In this document: in pieces, positions 1 to 8,365 of the stretch
Numbering within the stretch: the stretch's first letter is position 1
How the letters are laid out: every line of letters starts with the position of its first letter
NCBI GenBank assembly: GCA_030446805.1
Contig: JAUJMO010000003.1
Coordinates: 186,001 to 250,000 of the forward strand
Length of the DNA: 64,000 bases
Source of the DNA: Caulobacteraceae bacterium
GTDB taxonomy: Bacteria > Pseudomonadota > Alphaproteobacteria > Caulobacterales > Caulobacteraceae
Direction of reading: 5' to 3'
Made by a program: the position numbers and the translations under genes
The notes under the pieces: generated by a model
Database searches by the model: none
Told to the model about the DNA's origin: nothing
Seen by the model: only the letters and a program-made list of their open reading frames with translations

Positions 1-23
1 AGCTGGAAGGCCGTTGGAGGGCC

Positions 24-60
24 ACACTAGCCCCGGCGCGGGGTCGGTCAACCGGGATTC
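24..60 (-). promoter_or_regulatory. Leftward sigma70-type promoter, probably of the off-window dnaA gene
   Basis: On the minus strand TTGACC (46-51) and TAGTGT (24-29) are separated by 16 bp, a good housekeeping promoter reading off the left edge. A GANTC site (CcrM methylation target in Caulobacterales) lies just upstream at 56-60. In Caulobacter the gene after rpsT in this orientation is dnaA, so this is probably the dnaA promoter; the gene itself is outside the window, so that is inference. The rest of 1-262 holds one 7-bp hairpin (100-116, loop CGG) and no credible gene. Confidence 0.55.
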
Positions 61-262
61 TTAAGCGCCGCGAGCGATAAATTGGTTGACATCCGCAAGC
101 CCAAGCCGGGCTTGGGACTCCGGCGGAAACGGGCGCCGGAACGCCATAATGTCGCAGGGCCGACGTTCAGAGGGAGCGTTCCGGACAAGCGAAAGGCCGC
201 CGACGCGAACGCCGACGACCTTGAAATAGTTCAGTTATACAAGGCGAACGAGTGCGTCCGCC

Positions 263-535
263 TTAGGCGGCGACCGCGAGTCTGCGAAGCTGGGCCGACA
301 AACGGCTGACTTTGCGGGAGCCGGTGTTCTTGTGCACCACACCCTTGGACACCGCGCGCATCAGCTCGGACTCGGCCTCCACGAAGGCCAGCTTGGCCGC
401 CTGAGCGTCGCCCGCGGCCAGAGCGTCGTCGAACCGCTTCAGGAAGGTGCGAACGCGCGAGCGCCGCGCGCGGTTGACGGCGGTCCGACGTTCGATCTTG
501 CGGACCGCCTTCTTGGCGCCCGGCGTATTGGCCAT
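263..535 (-). CDS. rpsT: 30S ribosomal protein S20
   Basis: Small-subunit protein that binds 16S rRNA early in 30S assembly. The 90-aa product starts [13 protein letters not shown], is strongly basic, and has the normal S20 length with the typical [18 protein letters not shown] helix and an [12 protein letters not shown] segment. It lies downstream of an enoyl-CoA hydratase and mutM on the same strand and upstream of the presumed dnaA, the order known from Caulobacter. A 5-bp hairpin (CCGCC-TAA-GGCGG) overlaps the stop codon. The 147-nt gap to the next upstream gene should contain its own promoter. Nothing unusual in the protein. Confidence 0.97.
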   Translation of the reverse strand: MANTPGAKKAVRKIERRTAVNRARRSRVRTFLKRFDDALAAGDAQAAKLAFVEAESELMRAVSKGVVHKNTGSRKVSRLSAQLRRLAVAA

Positions 536-682
536 GGGAAGATACTCGAGTTGGATGTCTGGCGCGAAGAGGGCCGTGGCCCGGCGCGAAGCGGGCGCAT
601 ATAGCCGAGGCCTTGCCGGGGGTCAACGCCGGACGCCGATGGCGGCGGGGGCCGAGACGTCCGATCCCCGCCTGCGGAGATC

Positions 683-949
683 TCAGCGCTTGCCGCTCGG
701 GCTGTGGTAGCCCGGGTGCGACGGGTGTTTCTTGCTGGGAAAGTTCCCAAAGCCGGGGCCGCCCGCGTTCTTCTGGCCGCGGGAGCCCGATGAGGGCTTG
801 GCGCCGGGGTTCTGACCGTTCGGGCCCTTGGCGCCGAAGCCGCCCGGCTTTTGCGGGCCGGTGAATCCGGCGGGCGGCTGGCCGGCGAACACGGCGGCGG
901 GAGCGACGGCCAGGGCCAGGGCGGCCGCGGCGGCGAGTGCGATCTTCAT
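683..949 (-). CDS. Small exported Gly/Pro/Lys-rich protein
   Basis: The 88-aa product begins with a clear Sec signal peptide (MKIALAAAAALALAVAPAAVFA, probable cleavage after residue 22). The mature part is about 66 residues of low complexity: Gly, Pro, Ser, Lys and His with no predicted fold, ending in HPSHPGYHSPSGKR. A GGAGAG ribosome-binding site sits just ahead of the ATG. I recognise no family. The basic, disordered mature region would suit a periplasmic protein interacting with polyanions, but that is only a guess. It sits between rpsT and the enoyl-CoA hydratase, each gap being above 100 nt, so it is probably transcribed on its own. Confidence 0.75.
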   Translation of the reverse strand: MKIALAAAAALALAVAPAAVFAGQPPAGFTGPQKPGGFGAKGPNGQNPGAKPSSGSRGQKNAGGPGFGNFPSKKHPSHPGYHSPSGKR

Positions 950-1063
950 GGGTCTCTCCGGAATGTCGGGTCTTGCGACCGCCCAACAACCGGACAGGTC
1001 CGGGAAGGTTTCATTCGCCCGAAGGGCGAGCGGGCCGGATCGGGCTCCCGATCAGCGGCCCGG

Positions 1064-1855
1064 TCAGCGTCCCCGAAACTGCGGCTTGCGCTTCTCCACA
1101 AAGGCGGCCATGCCCTCTTTCTGGTCCTCAAAGGCGAACAGGCTGTGGAACAGCCGGCGTTCGAACTTGACGCCGGCGTCCAGCGTCATCTCCTGGGCGG
1201 CGGCCACCAATTCCTTGTTCATCATGGCGGCCAGCGGGGACTGGGCGGCGATCTTGCCGGCGGCGGCCAGGGTTTCGGCCATGAGCCGGTCTGCGGGGAC
1301 CACGCGGGCGACCAGGCCAGAGCGCTCGGCTTCCGCCGCGTCCATCATGCGGCCGGTCAGCATGAGGTCCATGGCCTTGGCCTTGCCCACGGCGCGGGTC
1401 ATGCGCTGGGTGCCGCCGATGCCCGGCGCCACGCCCAGGTTGATCTCCGGCTGGCCGAACTTGGCGGTCTCCGATGCGATGATGAAGTCGCACATCATCG
1501 CCAACTCGCAGCCGCCGCCGAGCGCATAGCCGCTGACGGCCGCGATCACCGGCTTGCGGCAACGGGCGACCGCCTCCGCCTCCCCGCCGAAGAAGTTGGA
1601 CTTGAACATGTCGGCATAGGATTGGCCCGCCATCTCCTTGATGTCGGCCCCTGCGGCGAAAGCCTTCTCGCTGCCGGTGACCACTAGGCAGCCGACCGCC
1701 TCGTCGGCTTCGGCCTCGCGCACCACGGCGGCCAGTTCGCCCATGAGCGTGCTGTTCAGCGCGTTCAGCGCCTCCGGGCGGTTGAGGCGGATCAGCAGCA
1801 CGCCGGGCGCACCCTCCGGGTCGCGTTCGACGATCAGGGTTGAGTAGTCCGCCAT
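1064..1855 (-). CDS. Enoyl-CoA hydratase/isomerase (crotonase) family protein
   Basis: 263-aa crotonase fold enzyme, expected to hydrate trans-2-enoyl-CoA in fatty-acid or branched-chain acid breakdown. The oxyanion-hole stretch AGADIKEM and the [14 protein letters not shown] helix are present, as is the [17 protein letters not shown] segment holding the first catalytic Glu. The second catalytic Glu of classical hydratases (AMEM.LTG) reads AMDLMLTG here, a Glu-to-Asp change, so the precise reaction is less sure. I start at the internal ATG ([10 protein letters not shown]) because the 17 upstream residues are unlike the family. Position next to rpsT is conserved in Caulobacterales. Confidence 0.9.
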   Translation of the reverse strand: MADYSTLIVERDPEGAPGVLLIRLNRPEALNALNSTLMGELAAVVREAEADEAVGCLVVTGSEKAFAAGADIKEMAGQSYADMFKSNFFGGEAEAVARCRKPVIAAVSGYALGGGCELAMMCDFIIASETAKFGQPEINLGVAPGIGGTQRMTRAVGKAKAMDLMLTGRMMDAAEAERSGLVARVVPADRLMAETLAAAGKIAAQSPLAAMMNKELVAAAQEMTLDAGVKFERRLFHSLFAFEDQKEGMAAFVEKRKPQFRGR

Positions 1856-1958
1856 CCCACATCTCCGCTTTTCCCCGCGGAGCGGGGCTCCGAGCTTTTT
1901 CTGCACGCGGCCGCGCTGTGCAAGCCATGGGTCGAAAAACGCCCGGGCGGACAGGTTC

Positions 1959-2798
1959 CTAAGGGCCTTCGACCTTGAAGCCCTTGGCGCGCAGCAGGGC
2001 GGGCAGCCCTTCCGGCCCAGCCATGTGACCGGCCCCCACCACGATCAGGATCTCGCCTGGGCGGTCCAGCATGGCTGCGATGGGCCCGACCCATCGACGG
2101 TTGCGATCCTCCAGAAACGCTCGTGCATAGCCCGGCTCGCGCGCCTTCATCCGGGCCACCGCCTCCTGTTCGAACAGGCGCGTGTTTCCGTTCAGCCAGG
2201 CCCGGGTGGTGGCCTTGAGCGGCTCCGGATCCAGCGGCGAGCGCAGATAGCCTTCCAGCTGCTGCAGCTGACGCGCCAGCGGCTCGCTGGCGACCAGGGC
2301 CAGGTGCTGTTCGGCGTTGGCGAAGGAGCGATGCTTCTCCGGCGGCACGGCGGCCTGGATGGTGGTCTCCACGCCGTGCCGCTGGTCGAGCCCGGTCTTG
2401 GCCCAGTAGCGCCGTGTGAGCTCCAGCAAGAGGGCCGAGACGGGTTGGGCGTCCACCGCCTCGGGGGAGCCGAAGGCCTGGACCGCGAGGCGGCGGCCCT
2501 CCGGCGAGAGCAGGGTGGAGGTCTTGGCGGTCTGTTTCGGGCGGGCGGCGTAGGCGCGGGCGTAGGCCTGGCGCATGCCCGGGGCGGCGAGGGATGGGAA
2601 CTCGAACCAGACTTCGTCGGCCGCCGCCATGGCGCGGTCGAGCTCGGGGGTGCGCCAGTCGGCGCCCGCGGGCAGCGCGTGCATGGAGCCGAACAGGGTC
2701 ACCGTGGTGTCCGCATCGGACAGCCGCCAGAGCGCGGGCGCGGCCCACGCGGGGGCGGCGGAAAGCAGCAAGATGAACAAGGGGAGGAGGCGTTTCAC
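1959..2798 (-). CDS. TraB/GumN family protein (exported)
   Basis: 279-aa protein of the TraB/GumN (haem-binding-like/putative protease) family, function poorly defined. Family landmarks are the N-terminal LFGSMHALP and C-terminal VGAGHMAG motifs, which carry the two conserved His residues. The GTG start at 2798 gives a good signal peptide ([19 protein letters not shown]), so the protein is exported. This start lies 7 nt after the mutM stop, making the two genes a likely operon; an ATG further upstream would run 38 residues into mutM and lose the signal peptide. Length is normal for the family. Confidence 0.85.
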   Translation of the reverse strand: MKRLLPLFILLLSAAPAWAAPALWRLSDADTTVTLFGSMHALPAGADWRTPELDRAMAAADEVWFEFPSLAAPGMRQAYARAYAARPKQTAKTSTLLSPEGRRLAVQAFGSPEAVDAQPVSALLLELTRRYWAKTGLDQRHGVETTIQAAVPPEKHRSFANAEQHLALVASEPLARQLQQLEGYLRSPLDPEPLKATTRAWLNGNTRLFEQEAVARMKAREPGYARAFLEDRNRRWVGPIAAMLDRPGEILIVVGAGHMAGPEGLPALLRAKGFKVEGP

Positions 2799-2805
2799 CC
2801 GTCCC

Positions 2806-3672
2806 TCATCGCTGGCAGCGAGGGCAGAAGAATGTCGAACGGCCGCCCTGGGCGAAGCGGGCCACGGTTCCCGCACAGCCTGGCCGGATGCAGGGCTCGT
2901 CCTCGCGGCCATAGACGGCCCAGCTGTGCTGGAAGAGGCCGGACAGCCCGTCCGCCTGGGCGTAGTCGCGCAGGGTCGAACCGCCGGCGGTGATCGCCTC
3001 CTCCAGCACGACGCGAATCTCGTTCACGAGCCGAAGGGCGGCGGCCCGGCCCACCTTGCCGGCGGGACGGCGGGGGCTGACGCCCGAGCGATGCAGGGCT
3101 TCGCAGACGTAGATGTTGCCCAGCCCCGCCACGACGCGCTGGTCCAGCAGCACCGTCTTGACCGCCTGGCTGCGTCCCTTGAACGCCCGGAGCAGGTGAG
3201 CGGCGTCGAAGCCGGGCTCCAGCGGCTCCGGGCCGATCTCCGCGAACCAGGGGTGGCTTTTCAGCTCGGCTGTGGGGATCAGGCCCATGTAGCCGAAGCG
3301 ACGTGCGTCGAAAAAGGTGACCCGCGCGCCGGCGTCGGTCTCCAGTGCAAGGTGCGCGTGCTTGGCGCCCTCCGGTGCAGGGTGGGTGAAGCGGCCCGGG
3401 GACTGGCCCGGGACCTTGGGGCGCTCCACCAGGAAGCGCCCGGTCATGCCGAGGTGGGTGACCCAGGTCTCGCCGGTGTCGAGGGGGGCCAGCAGGTATT
3501 TGGCGCGGCGGAGGACCGCTTCGACGCGGGCGCCCGTGAGGCGCTGGGCGAAGCGGTCGGGGAAGGGAAACCGCAGGTCGGGCCGCCGCTGCTCGAGGCG
3601 CACCACCCGCGCGCCGCCCAGCACGGGCTGAAGGCCGCGCCGTACCGTCTCGACCTCGGGGAGTTCAGGCAT
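2806..3672 (-). CDS. mutM: Formamidopyrimidine-DNA glycosylase (8-oxoG repair)
   Basis: Bifunctional glycosylase/AP lyase that removes 8-oxoguanine and formamidopyrimidines from DNA. The 288-aa product starts MPELPEVETVRRGL, with the catalytic N-terminal Pro2 and Glu3. The middle carries the helix-two-turn-helix segment (GLGNIYVCEALHRSG) and the C-terminus has a zinc finger with two Cys pairs (CIRPGC ... CPRC) ending at Arg. Length and ends match the family. It is divergent from mmsA, and the TraB/GumN gene follows at 7 nt. In Caulobacter mutM also sits in this rpsT-proximal cluster, though its other flank is usually ubiE rather than mmsA. Confidence 0.96.
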   Translation of the reverse strand: MPELPEVETVRRGLQPVLGGARVVRLEQRRPDLRFPFPDRFAQRLTGARVEAVLRRAKYLLAPLDTGETWVTHLGMTGRFLVERPKVPGQSPGRFTHPAPEGAKHAHLALETDAGARVTFFDARRFGYMGLIPTAELKSHPWFAEIGPEPLEPGFDAAHLLRAFKGRSQAVKTVLLDQRVVAGLGNIYVCEALHRSGVSPRRPAGKVGRAAALRLVNEIRVVLEEAITAGGSTLRDYAQADGLSGLFQHSWAVYGREDEPCIRPGCAGTVARFAQGGRSTFFCPRCQR

Positions 3673-3785
3673 GGCGGGAAGCTAGGAACGAACCATTCGC
3701 CGCGACAGGGCTCCCGGCTTGGGCGCGGAAGGCCACTCCCCAAGCCTCGCGCGAGACGTTAGATGCACCCCCACAGGAGTTCCGC

Positions 3786-5294
3786 ATGCGCGACATCGAC
3801 CATTTCATCAGCGGCGGCCGTGTCGCCGGCGCCTCTGGCCGCTTCGGCGAGGTGTTCGATCCCAATACGGGATCGGTCCAGGCGCGCGTGCAGCTGGCCA
3901 CGGAAGGGGAGGTCGACCGGGCCGTCCAGGCGGCGCAGAGCGCCTTTGCGACCTGGCGCGAGGTGAACCCGCAGCGACGGGCGCGGGTCATGTTCGAGTT
4001 CAAGCGGCTGGTCGAAGCCAATATGAACGCGCTGGCCGAGCGGCTGTCCGCCGAGCACGGCAAGGTCATCGCCGACAGCAAGGGGGACATTCAGCGCGGG
4101 CTGGAGGTGATCGAGTTCAGCTGCGGCATCCCGCACGCGCTCAAGGGCGAATACACGGTCGGGGCCGGCCCCGGCATCGACGTCTATTCCATGCGGGTGC
4201 CCCTGGGGGTGTGTGCGGGCATCACGCCGTTCAACTTCCCAGCCATGATCCCGATGTGGATGTTCGGCACCGCCATCGCGGCCGGCAACACCTTCATCCT
4301 GAAGCCGTCGGAGCGCGACCCCTCCGTGCCGGTGCGGCTGGCGGAGCTGATGATGGAGGCCGGTGCGCCGGAGGGCGTGCTGAACGTCGTGCACGGCGAC
4401 AAGGCGGCGGTGGACGCCATCCTGACCCACCCTCTGATCCGGGCCGTGAGCTTCGTGGGCTCGTCCGACATCGCCCATTACGTTTATTCCACGGGAACGG
4501 CCCACGGAAAGCGCGTGCAGGCGTTCGGCGGGGCCAAGAACCACGGGATCGTGCTGCCGGACGCGGACATGGAGACCACCGTGCGCGACCTGGTGGGCGC
4601 CGCCTACGGCTCGGCGGGGGAGCGGTGCATGGCGCTGCCGGTCGTGGTGCCGGTCGGCCAGCGAACGGCGGACGAACTTCGCGAGCGGCTGGTTTCGGAG
4701 ATCGAGACCTTGAAGGTCGGCCATTCCACCGACCCGGAGGCGCAATACGGGCCGGTGGTGACGCAGCAGCATCGTGACCGCGTGGTGGGCTGGATCGACA
4801 CGGCCGTGGAGGAAGGCTCGGAGTTGGTGGTCGACGGCCGAGGCTTCAGCTTGCAGGGGTCCGAGAAGGGGTTCTTCATCGGGCCCACGCTGTTGGATCG
4901 GGTGAAGCCGGAGATGCGCTCCTACCAGGAGGAGATCTTCGGGCCGGTGCTGCAGATCGTGCGGGCGGCGGACTTCGAGGAGGCGCTCTCGCTGCCGACC
5001 AAGCACCAATACGGCAACGGCGTGGCCATCTTCACGCGCGACGGCCGTGCGGCGCGGGACTTCGCCGCGCGGGTGGAGGTCGGCATGGTGGGCATCAATG
5101 TGCCCATCCCGGTGCCGGTGGCCTACCACAGCTTCGGGGGGTGGAAGCGTTCGGGGTTCGGCGACACCAACCAGCATGGGATGGAAGGCGTCCGCTTCTG
5201 GACCAAGACCAAGACAGTGACGCAGCGCTTCCCCGAGACCGCGCTCGAAGGCGGCCACCAGGACTCGAGCTTCGTCATCCCCACGATGCGGTGA
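3786..5294 (+). CDS. mmsA: CoA-acylating methylmalonate-semialdehyde dehydrogenase
   Basis: 502-aa NAD-dependent aldehyde dehydrogenase that converts (methyl)malonate semialdehyde to propionyl- or acetyl-CoA in valine, thymine and inositol breakdown. Features specific to this subgroup are the ITPFNFPAMIPMWMF cofactor segment, the VGSSDIAHYVYSTG motif, the active-site Cys in GERCMALP, and the C-terminal KTKTVTQRF. The length of about 500 aa is typical. It starts 113 nt from the divergent mutM gene. No other valine-catabolism genes are adjacent, although the crotonase at 1064-1855 could belong to the same pathway. Confidence 0.93.
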   Translation: MRDIDHFISGGRVAGASGRFGEVFDPNTGSVQARVQLATEGEVDRAVQAAQSAFATWREVNPQRRARVMFEFKRLVEANMNALAERLSAEHGKVIADSKGDIQRGLEVIEFSCGIPHALKGEYTVGAGPGIDVYSMRVPLGVCAGITPFNFPAMIPMWMFGTAIAAGNTFILKPSERDPSVPVRLAELMMEAGAPEGVLNVVHGDKAAVDAILTHPLIRAVSFVGSSDIAHYVYSTGTAHGKRVQAFGGAKNHGIVLPDADMETTVRDLVGAAYGSAGERCMALPVVVPVGQRTADELRERLVSEIETLKVGHSTDPEAQYGPVVTQQHRDRVVGWIDTAVEEGSELVVDGRGFSLQGSEKGFFIGPTLLDRVKPEMRSYQEEIFGPVLQIVRAADFEEALSLPTKHQYGNGVAIFTRDGRAARDFAARVEVGMVGINVPIPVPVAYHSFGGWKRSGFGDTNQHGMEGVRFWTKTKTVTQRFPETALEGGHQDSSFVIPTMR

Positions 5295-5414
5295 GGACGC
5301 CTTGGCGGGAGTTCCTGCGCGGTTGAGGCGGCTGGACCCGCCGGGGGGCGTCGCCAGCGAGCGCCGGCCCCATCTCGCCGCCCGGCTTGCAGGCGTCCGG
5401 ATCGGAGAGCCGGC

Positions 5415-5528
5415 TTGACGGCTCGGGAGCGGCATCCTCGGACGCCCCGCCGCCCGGCCCTCTACTTCGCCGTGGCGGCGCTGGCGGCGGCCGTGGCGGC
5501 GGGGTCCGTCTGGAGCCTCTTAGGCTAG
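5415..5528 (+). CDS. Possible 37-aa single-span membrane peptide
   Basis: The 339-nt gap between mmsA and the EnvC-like gene contains a short frame from a TTG at 5415. A GGAGAG ribosome-binding site lies 5 nt upstream. The peptide has a basic N-terminus (about 13 residues rich in Arg) followed by one Ala/Val-rich span (ALYFAVAALAAAVAAGSV) and ends WSLLG. Basic-then-hydrophobic is the usual layout of bacterial mini-membrane proteins. No ATG or GTG exists in frame upstream, and high G+C DNA easily gives Ala-rich frames, so this may be chance. The rest of the gap shows nothing I can name. Confidence 0.3.
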   Translation: MTARERHPRTPRRPALYFAVAALAAAVAAGSVWSLLG

Positions 5529-5633
5529 GCGCCGGACGAGCCTGGCAGGCCGGGGGGACACCGTGGCTTCCTGGCCTCAGTCACCGGAAGAGCACAGCAT
5601 AAGGCTCTGGGCTGTGGTAATTCAGGCGTCTCC

Positions 5634-6722
5634 ATGCTCCGCCAAGCCCTCCTGAGCCTGACCATCCTGGCCGTCGCGGGCGGAGCGGCCGCAGCCGGCC
5701 TCCGAGGGGTCCAGCGGCCGCCGGCGCCGAGCGCGGAGACTGCGCGGCTGGACCGCGAATTGGCCGACCTCCGCGCCGAACTCGTGCGGCTGGGGCGCGC
5801 CCAGGCGGCGGGCGAGAACGAGGCGGCCGTGCGCCGCGCCCGCTTGCGATTGCTGGACGCCCGGGAGAATGCGCTCCGGGCCGAGATGGGCGGCAACCGG
5901 GTGCGGCTGGCCCGCCTTCTGGGGGCGCTGCAGCTGTATCAGCGCGATCCGCCCCCGCCGCTGTTCGTTCATGCAGGCCGGGCGCGGGACGCGGCCCGCG
6001 CGGCGGTGCTGATGAAGACGGTGGCGCCTGAGCTCGGCGCGCGCGGACGGGCGCTGAGCCGGCGGGCGGAGGCGCTTCGGCGTCTGCGCCGCGACCTGCT
6101 GCTGGCCAACGAGAGCCTCATGGTGGCTGAATCCGAACTTGCGGAGCGTCGGGCGGACATCGACGGGCTGCAGCTGGAGCAGGCCGGCTTGGAGCGGAGC
6201 CTGCCGGGGGTGGCGCAAGCCGAGGCGCGCGCCCGCGCGCTTGCCCGGTCCGGGTCGCTGAACGAACTGGTGGGCGGGCTGCAGGTCGCCAGCCGCACCC
6301 CCCAGTTGCCGCCCGCGCTCGCACTCCGTCCTCCAGTGGAGGGAGCGCTGGTGCGCCGCTTCGGACAACGGCCGACGGAGCTTTCGGGGGTCGTCGGAGG
6401 ACGTGCGTCGGGGCTCACCTGGCGCACCGCCCGCTCCGCCGAGGTGCTCGCGCCGGCGACCGCCCGCGTCGACTATGTGGGACCCTTGAAAGGCTATGGG
6501 CTCGTCGTGATCTTGACACCTTCCGAGCGCTTCCATCTCGTGCTTTCCGGGATGGATCAGGCCGCCGCCGGCGCCGGCCGGACCGTCCTGGCGGGAGAGC
6601 CCATCGGCCGCATGGCCGGCGGGGGCTCCTCCGACCTGTATCTGGAGGTCCGGGAAGGCGGCGAGCCGGTCGACCCGGCGCGTTGGTTGGCCGCAGGTCG
6701 TCCCCGGGGCGCAGGCGGATGA
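5634..6722 (+). CDS. EnvC-like murein hydrolase activator (degenerate LytM/M23)
   Basis: 362-aa periplasmic protein with a signal peptide (about residues 1-21), a long coiled coil (about 34-215, many Arg/Leu/Glu heptads) and a C-terminal LytM/M23 domain (about 235-350). This is the EnvC layout. The LytM zinc ligands are missing: the usual LHFE reads LYLEVREGGEPVDPARWL, and the HLxHL segment reads FHLVLSGMDQ. That fits a regulator that activates amidases during septum splitting rather than an enzyme. It is followed by ctpA, a divergent polysaccharide deacetylase and rppH, an order common in proteobacteria (envC-ctpA-yibQ). Confidence 0.88.
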   Translation: MLRQALLSLTILAVAGGAAAAGLRGVQRPPAPSAETARLDRELADLRAELVRLGRAQAAGENEAAVRRARLRLLDARENALRAEMGGNRVRLARLLGALQLYQRDPPPPLFVHAGRARDAARAAVLMKTVAPELGARGRALSRRAEALRRLRRDLLLANESLMVAESELAERRADIDGLQLEQAGLERSLPGVAQAEARARALARSGSLNELVGGLQVASRTPQLPPALALRPPVEGALVRRFGQRPTELSGVVGGRASGLTWRTARSAEVLAPATARVDYVGPLKGYGLVVILTPSERFHLVLSGMDQAAAGAGRTVLAGEPIGRMAGGGSSDLYLEVREGGEPVDPARWLAAGRPRGAGG

Positions 6723-6790
6723 GTGCTGGTAAAGTCGTTGCGATGTCGCGGTTGCTGTCATCGGCCCTCCACTGGGCCACTGGAGATCCC

Positions 6791-8182
6791 ATGCGGAAGT
6801 TGATCCTGACCGGAGCCTCCTGCTTCGCCCTGGGGGCCGGAGGCATGGCTCTGGTGAACCAGCAGGCCTGGGCTCGGCCGGGCGACGCCGAAACCTACCG
6901 CATGCTGGAGCTGTTCGGGGACGTGCTGTCGACCGTGCAGAACAACTACGTGGTGAAGGTGGACGACAAGAAGCTGATCGAGTCCGCCATCGACGGCATG
7001 CTGACCTCGCTGGATCCCCACAGCGGCTATCTGAACCTCGAAGCCTTTGACGAACTGCGCGAGAGCTCGCGCGGCGAATACGGCGGCCTGGGCCTGGAGG
7101 TCACGGCCGAGGAAGGCCTGGTCAAGGTGATCGCGCCGATGGACGACACCCCGGCCGGCCGCGCGGGGATCAAGGCCGGCGACTACATCACCGCCATCGA
7201 CGACCAGTCGATCGTGGGCATGAACCTGACCGAGGCGGTCAAGTCCATGCGCGGGCCCCCAGGGGCCAAGATCAAGCTCACCATCGCCCGCGACGGCGAG
7301 GAGGAGCCGATGGACCTGACCTTGGTCCGTGAGGTCATCCAGGTGAAGATCGTCAAGGCCCGGATGGAAGGCGACTATGGGGTCATCCGCCTGACCCAGT
7401 TCAACGAGGACGCCGGGGAGAAGACCGCCCAGGCGGTGCGCGACCTGCTGCGGCAGCGTCCGAACCTCAAGGGCTTCGTGCTCGATCTGCGGAACAACCC
7501 CGGCGGACTGCTGGACGAGTCGGTCGACGTCGCCGACGTCTTCCTGGACGGCGGCGAGGTGGTGAGCCAGCGCGGCCGTGATCCCCGCGACATCGTGCGG
7601 TACAACGCCAAGCCCGGCGACCTGACGGGCGGCAAGCCGGTGGTGGTCCTGGTCAACTACGGTTCAGCCTCGGCTTCGGAGATCGTGGCGGGCGCTCTGC
7701 AGGACCGTAAGCGCGCCTCGGTGGTGGGCCTGACCACCTTCGGCAAGGGTTCAGTGCAAACCGTGATCCCGCTCCGCAACGGGCTGGACGGGGCGCTGAA
7801 GCTGACCACCGACCGCTACTTCACGCCCTCGGGCCGCTCCATCCAGCGCACCGGCATCGAGCCGGATCTGGAGGTCGCCCGCGACGAGCGCGAGGCCAAG
7901 CAGGTGGCCCGGCTTTCGGCGCGTGGCGAGGCCAGCTACCGCAACGCGCTGGACGCCGAGGCCGGCAAGGCGCGCCGCGAGGCTCACGACCCGGCCGAGA
8001 TTCCGCCGTCCACCTTCGACGCCAAGGCCAAGGACGCCGACTTCCAGCTCGTCCGCGCCGTGGACGTCTTGAAGTACGGTTCGGTGCGGGCTGTGCCCAA
8101 GCTGCCGACGCTCAAGGTCGCCGGCGCCAAGGCTCCGGTCACGGCCGCGGTGAAGCCCGCCCCGGCGCAGAAGCGGAACTGA
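6791..8182 (+). CDS. ctpA: C-terminal processing peptidase, S41 family
   Basis: 463-aa exported serine protease that trims periplasmic or membrane protein C-termini and often controls peptidoglycan hydrolases. It has an N-terminal membrane/signal segment (MRKLILTGASCFALGAGGMAL), a PDZ domain (about 85-160, GLGLEVTAEEGLVKVIAPM onward), and the S41 catalytic core with Ser in GSASASEIVAGAL and Lys in FGKGSVQT. I choose the ATG at 6791; the frame stays open upstream but there overlaps the EnvC-like gene and lacks a signal peptide. A tail of about 100 residues after the core is Ala/Lys-rich. A likely terminator follows at 8193-8224. Confidence 0.93.
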   Translation: MRKLILTGASCFALGAGGMALVNQQAWARPGDAETYRMLELFGDVLSTVQNNYVVKVDDKKLIESAIDGMLTSLDPHSGYLNLEAFDELRESSRGEYGGLGLEVTAEEGLVKVIAPMDDTPAGRAGIKAGDYITAIDDQSIVGMNLTEAVKSMRGPPGAKIKLTIARDGEEEPMDLTLVREVIQVKIVKARMEGDYGVIRLTQFNEDAGEKTAQAVRDLLRQRPNLKGFVLDLRNNPGGLLDESVDVADVFLDGGEVVSQRGRDPRDIVRYNAKPGDLTGGKPVVVLVNYGSASASEIVAGALQDRKRASVVGLTTFGKGSVQTVIPLRNGLDGALKLTTDRYFTPSGRSIQRTGIEPDLEVARDEREAKQVARLSARGEASYRNALDAEAGKARREAHDPAEIPPSTFDAKAKDADFQLVRAVDVLKYGSVRAVPKLPTLKVAGAKAPVTAAVKPAPAQKRN

Positions 8183-8192
8183 TCCGGCCAGT

Positions 8193-8224
8193 CTCCTCCT
8201 CGCTATAGGCAGGGGAGGAGTTTT
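8193..8224 (+). terminator. Probable Rho-independent terminator after ctpA
   Basis: CTCCTCC (8193-8199) pairs with GGAGGAG (8214-8220) across a 14-nt loop and is followed directly by TTTT. It starts 11 nt after the ctpA stop. The loop is rather long and the T-run short, so confidence is moderate. Confidence 0.5.
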
Positions 8225-8365
8225 GAGCGGCGGGCCGGAGTCGGAACCGGATCGAGAGCGGCCGTTCCTGTTCCGGCCGCCTCGGCCCGCCGCTCCCGGC
8301 TCCGCAGGGGGCCGAGCTCCGCCGGTGTTTCCCCAACCTTAACCCTGTTCGGGCACGGTCCGGAC

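Noticed and set aside
82-309. Plus-strand frame across the rpsT 3' end and leftward promoter region
   Set aside because: No ribosome-binding site, Arg/Lys-rich shadow composition, antisense to rpsT, and it covers the leftward promoter spacer.
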